64,000 nucleotides of DNA from NCBI GenBank assembly GCA_000961655.1, contig LADR01000018.1, forward strand, positions 62,001-126,000, given 5' to 3'. Shown in pieces: positions 53,118 through 61,113 of the stretch. The translations under genes and the position numbers were made by a program. Under the pieces are notes generated by a model that did no database searches, was not told the DNA's origin, and saw only the letters and a list, made by a program, of their open reading frames with translations. Origin of the DNA: Desulfatitalea sp. BRH_c12 (lineage in GTDB: Bacteria > Desulfobacterota > Desulfobacteria > Desulfobacterales > Desulfosarcinaceae). Each line of letters opens with the position of its first letter. Positions within the stretch are counted from its first letter, which is position 1.

Positions 53118-53768
53118 TCAATTCCTCTCGAATTGTCGCTTGGCGAAATTGGAGATATTGTTCAGTGCTTTGACCGAAGCCATTTCCAGGCTATCGACGA
53201 TCTGGCCGGTGGTGGACGTCAACTTGGCGTGCAGAAGCAGCAGCGGGATCGCCGACATCAACCCGAAGGCCGTGGTGTTCATGGCCACCGATATACTGGC
53301 CGACAGCAGGTCGGCCTTCTCGGCCGGGTTGGCGTTGGCGACGGCCGTAAACGCTTCGATCAACCCCATGATGGTGCCCAACAACCCGAGCAAAGTGGCG
53401 ATGTTCGACAGCAGTGCCACATACGGCGTGCGCTTTTCCAGCTGCGGGATAATCTCCATCATGCTCTCTTCCATGGCGATTTCGATATCTTCACGCCGCC
53501 GGACCGCGCCCTGGCGCGCCAGACCCATACCCAGCATCTGCGAAATGGTGGACTTGTCGTTGCTAACCAATTGGCGCGCCTTGTCGAACTCTCCCTTGGA
53601 TAGCACCGGCAGTACCCGGTTCCACATTTTGGTGTTCGCACTGCGGATACGGGTCAATTGAAACCAGCGCTCGAAAGCGATGGCCATGCCGACCGCAAAC
53701 ACCAGCAAAATGGGGTACATGAACATGCCGCCTTTCTGAAAAAATGCCACCATCGTGTAAAAACCCAT
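53118..53768 (-). CDS. TolQ/ExbB/MotA-family proton channel protein, first copy
   Basis: This 216-residue protein has three membrane helices and the same signatures as the copy at 49842. The N-terminal 75 residues have diverged (GFYTMVAFFQKGGMFMYPILL versus GFYSMVSFFHKGGLFMYPILF), but the central part appears identical at the DNA level. ATG 53768 has AAGGAG 8 bp upstream. The order tolQ-tolR-tolR-agmX-tolQ is read from here towards lower coordinates. Confidence 0.88.
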   Translation of the reverse strand: MGFYTMVAFFQKGGMFMYPILLVFAVGMAIAFERWFQLTRIRSANTKMWNRVLPVLSKGEFDKARQLVSNDKSTISQMLGMGLARQGAVRRREDIEIAMEESMMEIIPQLEKRTPYVALLSNIATLLGLLGTIMGLIEAFTAVANANPAEKADLLSASISVAMNTTAFGLMSAIPLLLLHAKLTSTTGQIVDSLEMASVKALNNISNFAKRQFERN

Positions 53769-53870
53769 CACCTTTACTCCTTTTTTTGGTCCGTTAACTC
53801 GTTAAATCGTAGATTCGTCAATGTGTTCATCGATCGGAGAAGCGGATTGGCCAAATCAACGATCGACGAT

Positions 53871-54269
53871 TTAACGCGTTGACGAACGACTGACATTATA
53901 AAAATCAAGCTGCCGCATAAAAACGTCGCGATCCACCGGGCCGTCGTTTTCGTTCAACATCATGTGCAGACTTGTCTCTACCCCGATCTCCGAGCTTTTC
54001 CACGGCACGATATAGAGCGATTTGGGAGCCTCGTCGTTGCCCACGATCGACATGCCCGACAACTCCTTGGCCTCGGATGTCTTGCCTTTATCCTTATCCT
54101 TAGCGTCCTTGTCATCCATGGCCTTATCCTGGGCCAGCGCCACACCCGCCGTCATTAATGTCACAAACACGGTCAGCGTCACTGTGCGATATATCAGCCG
54201 GCGCCACTGGGGTTGACGTGGACAGTGGCAAGTAGAAAGTGACGTACTTTTATCGATTTTATCCGCCAT
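53871..54269 (-). CDS. Small periplasmic protein of the motor cluster
   Basis: This 132-residue protein has a long N-terminal region with a signal-like helix (TVTLTVFVTLMTAGVALA, about 30-47). A highly charged Asp/Lys linker follows (DKAMDDKDAKDKDKGK), then a short folded part (SLYIVPWKSSEIGVETS). The tail MLNENDGPVDRDVFMRQLDFYNV is conserved-looking. It sits between a TPR lipoprotein and TolQ, so it may be exported and bind the motor. No family was recognised. Confidence 0.7.
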   Translation of the reverse strand: MADKIDKSTSLSTCHCPRQPQWRRLIYRTVTLTVFVTLMTAGVALAQDKAMDDKDAKDKDKGKTSEAKELSGMSIVGNDEAPKSLYIVPWKSSEIGVETSLHMMLNENDGPVDRDVFMRQLDFYNVSRSSTR

Positions 54270-54320
54270 GACGATGTCTCCCTGACACTCGCTTTGCCAT
54301 GTGAATGCCTTGTAAGCGAT

Positions 54321-54992
54321 CTATTGTCCTATCCGGTTGCGCAGATCAGCGATCCAAATGCCCACTTTCTGATCGTCGGGACAGGCCTCACTGTAGATTT
54401 CGTACTGCGCCAGAGCACATTCCAGGTCGTTCAGGTACAGGTCACACAGAATCCCGAGATTTCGGCGGGCCGGGTAATAGTCAGGATAGCGCGCCAGCGC
54501 CTTTTCATAAAACGACCTGGCCTCGTCAAATCGTCCGGCTTTGCGGCACAGCAACCCATATTGATTGCATGCCACCGGATGGTCGGGAACCAAGCCCAGC
54601 GCAGTTTTAAGATGCTCCTCGGCCTGCTTCGGCCGGTCCGTGTGCATCAGTGCAATCGCCAGATTGATGTAAGGTGCCGTAACTCCCGGCGACTGCGCGA
54701 TGATCTTTTCCAGAAGATCCGCGGCCGGACCGTAATCCTGCGCGCTCATCAAAACAATTGCGCGCTCGAAATCACCACGCCCGGCTGAATCCAATTGGGA
54801 ACTTTCCGTGATGATGAAGCCCTGCCGGCCATCGGCAAGCTGCCCCTGCGCAGGACTTTTGGCCGCGGCGGATTCCTTTGCGGCCGGCTCGGGCTTGAGT
54901 GTCCACCCGCCTACACACCCTGCGAAAACCATCAGGGCGATCGCCATCAAAACGAATCCGGCGCACTTGCGTAGGGTTAACCACGGCATCAT
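54321..54992 (-). CDS. TPR lipoprotein of the motor cluster
   Basis: This 223-residue protein has a lipoprotein signal (FVLMAIALMVFAGC) and a Glu/Ala/Lys-rich spacer. About four tetratricopeptide repeats follow (FERAIVLMSAQDYGPAADLLEKI, APYINLAIALMHTDRPKQAEEHL, ...). ATG 54992 follows AAGGA. The frame is open far upstream through the minisatellite, but those residues are repeat translation and not part of the gene. TPR lipoproteins of this kind anchor assembly of Glt-type envelope machines. Confidence 0.8.
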   Translation of the reverse strand: MMPWLTLRKCAGFVLMAIALMVFAGCVGGWTLKPEPAAKESAAAKSPAQGQLADGRQGFIITESSQLDSAGRGDFERAIVLMSAQDYGPAADLLEKIIAQSPGVTAPYINLAIALMHTDRPKQAEEHLKTALGLVPDHPVACNQYGLLCRKAGRFDEARSFYEKALARYPDYYPARRNLGILCDLYLNDLECALAQYEIYSEACPDDQKVGIWIADLRNRIGQ

Positions 54993-55089
54993 TTGATCCT
55001 TCATGCTCTGTGTCTTACATGGTTTTATTTTAACAGTATGGCCCATTTCCTCAGCACACGCTGTTGCCGACATGTTTTCGATCAAGCGT

Positions 55090-58000
55090 CTAACCATTGT
55101 CGATCCCGTCATCCGGTTGTCCGGTCGGCAGGGGCGCTTCGGCCGGGACACGTTCGGCATCACCCCCCGCATCACTTTCCCTATCCACCGCATCCACCGC
55201 ATCCACCGTGTCGACCGTGTCGACCGTATCGACCGTGTCCACCGTGTCCACCGTATCGACCGTGTCGACCGTATCCACAGTATCCACCGTGTCCACCGTG
55301 TCCACCGTGTCCACCGTGTCCACCGTATCCACCGCATCCACCGCATCCACCGCATCCACCGTGTCGACCGTGTCCACAGCATCGACCGTATCCACCGTAT
55401 CCACCGTATCCACAGCGTCCACCGCGTCCACCGTGTCCACCGTGTCGTTCACCACATCGTCCAAGCCACCAGCCGGTTCTTCTCCCAACCCGGGTTCGGT
55501 GGCATCGGCCTGTGCGCTTGCTTCTGCTGCGGGCGCAGGCGGTTCTGGTGGTGCAAGCGGCAGTGGCTGAGCGATTTCGAAAACGAAGGCATCCAGTGAT
55601 TGGATAATGCCACTGGCCTCTTCCGGCCGGTCATAGCGCGCCGGAACGAATTCAGCCAGTTTACGCAAACTTTTTTCAATCCATTCGTTGTAGAGCCCCA
55701 AGTCTATCAGCTTGTGGTTCTTCTCATGCACGACAATGGCCTGTTCCTCGAACGGATAGGCCTGCTCTTCGATGGCCAGTTCGTACTCTTCCAGTTCCAG
55801 GGGGCTCAGACCCTCGGGACGCTCGGAGGTCATCAAGGCGTTGCTGAAATGAGAATAGATCTCGGCCAGGTAGTAGGTCGCGGCGGCCGTGACGTCACCG
55901 ATTTCATAATCGATCAGATGGGTGAACGACTGAATGGCTGTTTTCATCAGCATTTGCTTCTGGCGCAGATTGTCCTCGAACGGTTTTTCCAGCTTAACGG
56001 CCGCAAATGCGTCGTACTGCGGCTCGGCCAGAACCAGGGCGGCGTTGGCCGCAAGATAGCGGGTCCGTGGGGTCCGCTCAGGTCCAGCAGAGGCGTCGAT
56101 CGCGACTATGTGCCTGAGTTCGTCCAGGTACGCAGTACGATCGTCGCGCGGCTTCAGCAGCTCGGCGATTTTATTGCGCCGCTCCAGGTTGAGTTCGACC
56201 GGTTGCGGAAAGAAATCAACGTAACGCCGGTATACCGCAATCGCTCGAATGATGTTGCCATCTTCTTCATGCAGCTCGGCTGCAACCATCAGGGCATCTC
56301 GTCTGATCTCTTCGTCCTGAGATTCGCTTTCGATGCGTTCGAATTCATTGGCGGCCAGCGAGAGTTGCCCGTTTTCGCGGTAGACGAAAGCGATTTTCTT
56401 GGTCACTTCCGGCTGCAGCACGTGCCCAGGAAAGGTTTCGCGGAAAGCCACCAACACCTTGGCAGCCAGCACCCAGTCCTTAAGCTGAATCAGAGCGGCG
56501 GCACCGTCGTACTCGGCTGTCGCACGAATCTTGGAGGTCGGTGCCATGCGGCCAACACGCAGGAAATGCTCGGCCGCGGTGCGAAAATCTTTGTCGGCAT
56601 TGGCCTGTTCGCCCTGCTTGTAGATCGATGCGGCGAGATTGTCGACCAAGCCTTCGCGCGCCTTGTCATCCTCCGGCAGCAAACTCAGCACATTCAGATA
56701 CGCGCTTTCAGCTGCGCTGTAGCGCGCGAGCTCATAGGAAGAATGGGCGATGACCAGCCAGGCCGAGCGGCGGACAACCACCTCCGCGTTTGGAAAAACC
56801 TCGAGAAGCTTGTTGGCGGCAGACAGCGCCTGTTCATATTCTTTCATATCATAGAGATCGTCGCCGGCTGCCCCAAGCACAATCGCTGCTTTCTCATGCT
56901 CCGGGAAAGTATCGGCAAAGGTGAGCGAACTGCGCACGACTTCCCGTCTGACCGCTTCCTTGTTTTCGGGCGCGACAACGGCGTAATGCTCCCGGTACGC
57001 GTATACGGCTGCATAACCGGCTTTGGAAGATTTGTCATGCAACGGGTAGTTGTAGGCGGTCTTTTCGTATTCCACGGCTGCCGCACCAAAGGATTTGTCT
57101 TCCAGCAGTAGATCCGCCATCTGGTAGTTGATGGTCGGCGAATCGGTATCCGCCGGAAACGATACCAGAAATTCGCTGTACCAGTGCAACGCTTCTTTAA
57201 AATGAGCCGGCTTATCTTCGGCTTTCGCAGGGTCCTGATACCAAGCGTGGTAATGGTTCCCCAAGTCGGTCAGGTTGGTTTTTAGAAATCCCAAGACCTC
57301 CGGACGGTCGCCAGGCACAAAATGCTTCCAATACTCGGATTTCAATCCGTAGCTGGTAGCAAAACTCTTCTTGGCATCCAGGACCAGGCTGGGAAATCCG
57401 CCGGCCGCATGAATTTCAATCACCCGCATATGAAAATTGGGCGACACCTTGTGGAACGGATTGCGGCTCACGAAGGCATTGTAGGCCGCACTGGCATCGG
57501 CGTAGCGCTGTTTGTCAAAGTAGAATTCGGCCAGGTTGCTGTAGACGCTATCTTCATAAGTGCGTTTACCGTAGCGGGCGAAATACGCGACCACGGAATC
57601 GGCCCCGCCAAGGTTCGAAAAGCTCAAACTGATGACGCGGAACGTATCTTCCATGCGCTTGCGTTCGGGTTCATCTTCGGTCTGGTCGAAGGCATAGCCA
57701 ACCGACACCTTATAATCGAGCAATGCGATGAATCGATGGAGGGCATCATCATAAAGTTCCTGTTTGTAAAATGTCCAGCCCAGCTTATACAGTGCAAGAT
57801 CATAATACGTCGAGCCAACGCCCATCGTCACGATGCTTCCATAGGCTTCTTCAGCATCCAGATAACGACGACGTGTAAAGAAGTATTCAGCGCGCCGGAA
57901 CTGCACCTCGTCGATATAGCGCGAAGATGGAAATTCAGCGACCAGTCGGTCCATGACCGACATGGCCTCGGGTATCCGCCCTAACTCTTCGTAGGCGCGG

Positions 58001-58587
58001 CTCATTTGGTAAAGCACCTGGTCATTGCGGTCGTACAAGGGATATTCGGCAAGCAGTTTCTTGTAGAGCGTGATGGCCTCCAGAGGCCCTGCCCTTTCCA
58101 GATCATCCGCACCGTCCGGTTCGTTCGCCTGCGCCAGCGTTCCGTCCGCCGGTTGGCTGTGGGTTGCGCGCCGTTCAAAATCCGCCTCGGATTCATCCTG
58201 AACCGTTGCGGGCGCTTCCAGGCCGGTCTGCGCGGCAGCTCCAATGGCGGCCACCGCAGGTCGGGGCGCTTTTTCGGGTGCCGACAGGGTCCCGACCGTC
58301 GTCTTAGCGACGGGCGCGTTCGCTTCCCCGTCGGTCAATGTGCCGTATTCCTGCTCGATCTTCAGGTCCGCAAGCCGGCGAATCGCCTCGGGCGTCAAGG
58401 GCGAATCCGGCGTAACCTCCAGAAAACTCTGATAACTCAACATCGCTTTCTCGAGACCGCCTTCGATCTGCTCTTCCTTGATCTCGACGCGCGTATTGCG
58501 CAAGCGGGCAATCGTTTCCCGATCAACCGACTGACAGGCCAAAAGGAAAACCGGCACAAGTAGTATCGCATATCGGATCCAGTTCAT
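55090..58587 (-). CDS. Giant TPR lipoprotein with VD(T/A) repeat tail
   Basis: This 1165-residue protein has a lipobox (VPVFLLAC, Cys18). TPR/Sel1-like helical repeats extend over about 150-960 (for example LYQMSRAYEELGRIPEAM, YDLALYKLGWTFYKQELYDDAL). A Pro/Ala linker is followed by about 28 tandem VD(T/A) units (about 1046-1133). The final residues are VPAEAPLPTGQPDDG. It would be held in the outer membrane or inner membrane by lipid and act as a scaffold in the periplasm. Its start overlaps the stop of the preceding gene (ATGA). Confidence 0.82.
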   Translation of the reverse strand: MNWIRYAILLVPVFLLACQSVDRETIARLRNTRVEIKEEQIEGGLEKAMLSYQSFLEVTPDSPLTPEAIRRLADLKIEQEYGTLTDGEANAPVAKTTVGTLSAPEKAPRPAVAAIGAAAQTGLEAPATVQDESEADFERRATHSQPADGTLAQANEPDGADDLERAGPLEAITLYKKLLAEYPLYDRNDQVLYQMSRAYEELGRIPEAMSVMDRLVAEFPSSRYIDEVQFRRAEYFFTRRRYLDAEEAYGSIVTMGVGSTYYDLALYKLGWTFYKQELYDDALHRFIALLDYKVSVGYAFDQTEDEPERKRMEDTFRVISLSFSNLGGADSVVAYFARYGKRTYEDSVYSNLAEFYFDKQRYADASAAYNAFVSRNPFHKVSPNFHMRVIEIHAAGGFPSLVLDAKKSFATSYGLKSEYWKHFVPGDRPEVLGFLKTNLTDLGNHYHAWYQDPAKAEDKPAHFKEALHWYSEFLVSFPADTDSPTINYQMADLLLEDKSFGAAAVEYEKTAYNYPLHDKSSKAGYAAVYAYREHYAVVAPENKEAVRREVVRSSLTFADTFPEHEKAAIVLGAAGDDLYDMKEYEQALSAANKLLEVFPNAEVVVRRSAWLVIAHSSYELARYSAAESAYLNVLSLLPEDDKAREGLVDNLAASIYKQGEQANADKDFRTAAEHFLRVGRMAPTSKIRATAEYDGAAALIQLKDWVLAAKVLVAFRETFPGHVLQPEVTKKIAFVYRENGQLSLAANEFERIESESQDEEIRRDALMVAAELHEEDGNIIRAIAVYRRYVDFFPQPVELNLERRNKIAELLKPRDDRTAYLDELRHIVAIDASAGPERTPRTRYLAANAALVLAEPQYDAFAAVKLEKPFEDNLRQKQMLMKTAIQSFTHLIDYEIGDVTAAATYYLAEIYSHFSNALMTSERPEGLSPLELEEYELAIEEQAYPFEEQAIVVHEKNHKLIDLGLYNEWIEKSLRKLAEFVPARYDRPEEASGIIQSLDAFVFEIAQPLPLAPPEPPAPAAEASAQADATEPGLGEEPAGGLDDVVNDTVDTVDAVDAVDTVDTVDTVDAVDTVDTVDAVDAVDAVDTVDTVDTVDTVDTVDTVDTVDTVDTVDTVDTVDTVDTVDTVDAVDAVDRESDAGGDAERVPAEAPLPTGQPDDGIDNG
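55187..55448. repeat. 9-bp minisatellite coding VD(T/A) repeats
   Basis: About 28 tandem copies of GTGTCCACC and GTCGACCGT type units fill about 260 bp. All lie in frame with the 1165-residue TPR protein and encode VDT or VDA. Unit length is a multiple of three, so copy-number change would alter tail length without a frameshift. The repeat also leaves other frames open, which gives false ORFs on both strands. Confidence 0.9.
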
Positions 58588-60473
58588 TGACCCACCCTCT
58601 TTTGGGTCTGCGTCCGGGTGGCACGGTCGTAACTGTCCGCCAAGGCAAAACGTGCTTTGACCTGAAATTCATCCAAACGGTCGCGACGCCTGCTCAGTTC
58701 ATTTACAGCCATGGTTTCAAGCATATGCCCCTGACGCGCCATTAATGTCTCCACCTTTTCCCCGGCCGCCCCTATCAGAATCCGTTGACGGTGTATCCCG
58801 TCCTCGTAGCCTTCATAGCTTTGCGTGGCGGCTTGACGGGTCCGCACGAAGGCGCCGTATTGTTTTTTCAATAAATCGATCGCATGATTCAAGTCGTGTA
58901 GATTTTTATGCGCTTCGGTAAAGCGGTGGTCATATTCGGTAAAGATGTTCCAATGCAATACCCCGCGCAGGCGGCGGATCCTGGCGCCGATCTCTTCCGG
59001 CATGGCCGCGCCGCCAGTGGTCAGCTTCTCTTCCAGGTAGGTGAGACGTTCACTAAAGATTCGCTCTGCCGCGTTGGCCAGGTAATCCGGGCGCGGCGCT
59101 ACCAACATGTCTTGCAAGCGTTCTTCGATCCGATCGCGCTGCTCGAGCCGCAAGCGCATCTGGGCATCGAGCAGGCGGAATTCACGGTCGATCGCAGGCA
59201 GCAACGGCTGGTAATAAGCCCGGCGCTGTTCAATGATCTCCTCGTAAGCGTCCAGGTCTCTTTCCCAGATTTCCAGCTTCTTGCGCAGTTGCTCCAGGTC
59301 AAGATAGTTTTTGAGGGATTCCTGAAAATCGTGCGAAGCCATCAAGTCCAGAAGATAAAATGTCTCGGGCGTTTCCGGCAGTTCGCGCAGTTTGACGACC
59401 CAGTTGGTGTCTTGTTTCAGCTCTTCGCGCACCAGGGCTTTTAGAAATTTCCCCTCACGGATGCTCTTGATCGAGGCCCCCAACTTGTCGATTTCAGCGA
59501 TGAATTTTTGCAGCGCATCGCCATACATCAGGGCAGCCTTGCTGTGCACGTTGAGCTTGCCATATGCGTAGGGAACCGCGAGCATGGCTTCCTGCACGGC
59601 AGGGTCGGTGACCTCGCGCCCGACCAGAATGCTCCAGGGCACCAACGCTCTTTCGAAGTTTTCCTCGAAAGCATCCGCCCACCCGGAACCCAGCAGCGCC
59701 CGATTGGAAAACGGTCCATTTAACCGCACGCGATCAAGGATCTGCTTGGCGGACAAAGTATTTCTTTCTTCGAGCAACTTGGTTCCCAGGACCAGGTTGG
59801 CTTTGTCCTTGATGGCCATGGTGGCCGCGTCGCTGCTGCTGATCAGACCGGCACGGTCGAGATACTCGCGCCCCTCCCGCTCCTGGCCGTCGAAAACCAT
59901 CACGATGCCAAGATTGTAAGCACTGAACCCTTGGAGGCTTTTAGCGCCTTGCAGGTCTTTCAAAATCCGCGCAGCCTCGGTGAAGCGGCCATTGGCCATC
60001 AGGATCTGGGCGCGCAGAAAAGCCAGATCGTCACGGATTTTCTGGGGCACGGCCCCGCGGATGCGCTCTACGGCGTGCAAGGCATTGAGCGGTTGGTCTT
60101 TCTGGAAGTAAATCCGCGCCAGGCGGAAGATGGCCTCGTTGCGCACGGTCTCCTCGACATTGCCTTCGATGACCCTGGTAATGGCGCGCCCGGCACGATA
60201 ATGCATCCGGTAGGCCAGTTCGAAATCGCCCACGGCAAATTCGGCATGGTTGATATGATGGTACAGGGTGTCCCGTTCGGGTTCATCGAGGCCGTGATGC
60301 TGCTGCAACTCGGCGTCGAGCCGGGCGATCGAATCGAACCAATCTCCTTGCATGGCGTAGTACAGGGCTTCTCCGAAATAGAGATCTTTTAATTCTTTCG
60401 GAGCGACTGGACCGGCCGCCATCGAAGACGATGCGAAAATCAGACCCATCAGTATAGCTATCAGCCTGGACAT
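58584..60473 (-). CDS. Periplasmic TPR/coiled-coil protein of the motor cluster
   Basis: This 629-residue protein has a cleavable signal (SRLIAILMGLIFASSSMAA). Helical TPR-like repeats follow (about 25-330, with FRLARIYFQKDQPLNALHAVERI). The C-terminal half is a long coiled coil (about 390-620, LEIWERDLDAYEEIIEQRRAYY). It should be soluble in the periplasm. It overlaps the giant TPR gene by 4 bp and lies 3 bp after the 170-residue gene, which indicates tight co-expression. Confidence 0.8.
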   Translation of the reverse strand: MSRLIAILMGLIFASSSMAAGPVAPKELKDLYFGEALYYAMQGDWFDSIARLDAELQQHHGLDEPERDTLYHHINHAEFAVGDFELAYRMHYRAGRAITRVIEGNVEETVRNEAIFRLARIYFQKDQPLNALHAVERIRGAVPQKIRDDLAFLRAQILMANGRFTEAARILKDLQGAKSLQGFSAYNLGIVMVFDGQEREGREYLDRAGLISSSDAATMAIKDKANLVLGTKLLEERNTLSAKQILDRVRLNGPFSNRALLGSGWADAFEENFERALVPWSILVGREVTDPAVQEAMLAVPYAYGKLNVHSKAALMYGDALQKFIAEIDKLGASIKSIREGKFLKALVREELKQDTNWVVKLRELPETPETFYLLDLMASHDFQESLKNYLDLEQLRKKLEIWERDLDAYEEIIEQRRAYYQPLLPAIDREFRLLDAQMRLRLEQRDRIEERLQDMLVAPRPDYLANAAERIFSERLTYLEEKLTTGGAAMPEEIGARIRRLRGVLHWNIFTEYDHRFTEAHKNLHDLNHAIDLLKKQYGAFVRTRQAATQSYEGYEDGIHRQRILIGAAGEKVETLMARQGHMLETMAVNELSRRRDRLDEFQVKARFALADSYDRATRTQTQKRVGQ

Positions 60474-60476
60474 GGA

Positions 60477-60989
60477 CTACCACTCTTTAAGGATGATGGT
60501 TTGGTGCGCCAGAGAAATTTCAACGATCTTGGGGCCCACGTCTTTGGCGACCGTGAAATGCTCCGTAGTCTGAAAATCGCTGCCGCCTGCCTTTCCGATG
60601 ACGGTGACCTGCAGATCGTGTTGCCCGGTCCGGACGTTGCCCGTATAAATACGCTGTACACCGCCCTTTTGCAGGGCTTCGAGCTCCTTGGCCGTGTACA
60701 GGTGCTGCGCGACGGGCTTGCCGCCCAACTGCAGTTCGACCGAATCGAGGCGGAAGGTTTCCCCACTGGCCAGCGACACAAATGCGGCGATCTGAGTATT
60801 GGACGGATACAGCAGTTTTTCTTCCAAGCGGCTCAGTTCGGCCGCGATACCGAGAACATCGCTCTTGATTTCCTGGACCTGCTCGTCCAGACCCTTGATC
60901 TGTTCCTTGGAGACTTCCTGGGCATGGACGGCCACGCCCACCAGAAGTAATGCCAGGCCTGCAATGAACATTTTCATCATGTTACGCAT
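60477..60989 (-). CDS. Periplasmic coiled-coil and beta-domain protein of the motor cluster
   Basis: This 170-residue protein has a cleaved signal (MFIAGLALLLVGVAVHA). A short coiled coil follows (EQIKGLDEQVQEIKSDVLG, about 28-60), then a beta-rich domain (about 62-165, with FRLDSVELQLGGKPVAQHLY, HDLQVTVIGKAG, KIVEISLAHQTIILKEW). It resembles a pilus- or adaptor-like Ig domain but no family was identified. It stands between the outer-membrane barrel gene and the TPR genes. Confidence 0.72.
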   Translation of the reverse strand: MRNMMKMFIAGLALLLVGVAVHAQEVSKEQIKGLDEQVQEIKSDVLGIAAELSRLEEKLLYPSNTQIAAFVSLASGETFRLDSVELQLGGKPVAQHLYTAKELEALQKGGVQRIYTGNVRTGQHDLQVTVIGKAGGSDFQTTEHFTVAKDVGPKIVEISLAHQTIILKEW

Positions 60990-61113
60990 TGTAATTCACC
61001 TTTTACTTAAAAAGTAAGAATGAAGGATGAAGCAAAAAATTCACCCACCCAACATGCGTCCACCCCGGCGCGATTAAGAAAGTTTTTCACTTTCATCCTT
61101 CATTCAAATCTGG

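Noticed and set aside
55187-55448. CRISPR array
   Set aside because: The repeats are contiguous 9-bp units without spacers and are in a coding frame.
55003-55607. Long open frames on both strands across the VDT minisatellite (Arg/Trp-, Pro/His- and Ser/Thr-rich repeats)
   Set aside because: The 9-bp repeat has no stop in several frames. Only the minus-strand VD(T/A) frame joins a protein with signal peptide and TPR domains.
55600-57111. 503-residue plus-strand frame antisense to the giant TPR gene
   Set aside because: No recognisable domain, composition typical of antisense GC-rich DNA, and the minus-strand gene is supported by lipobox and TPRs.
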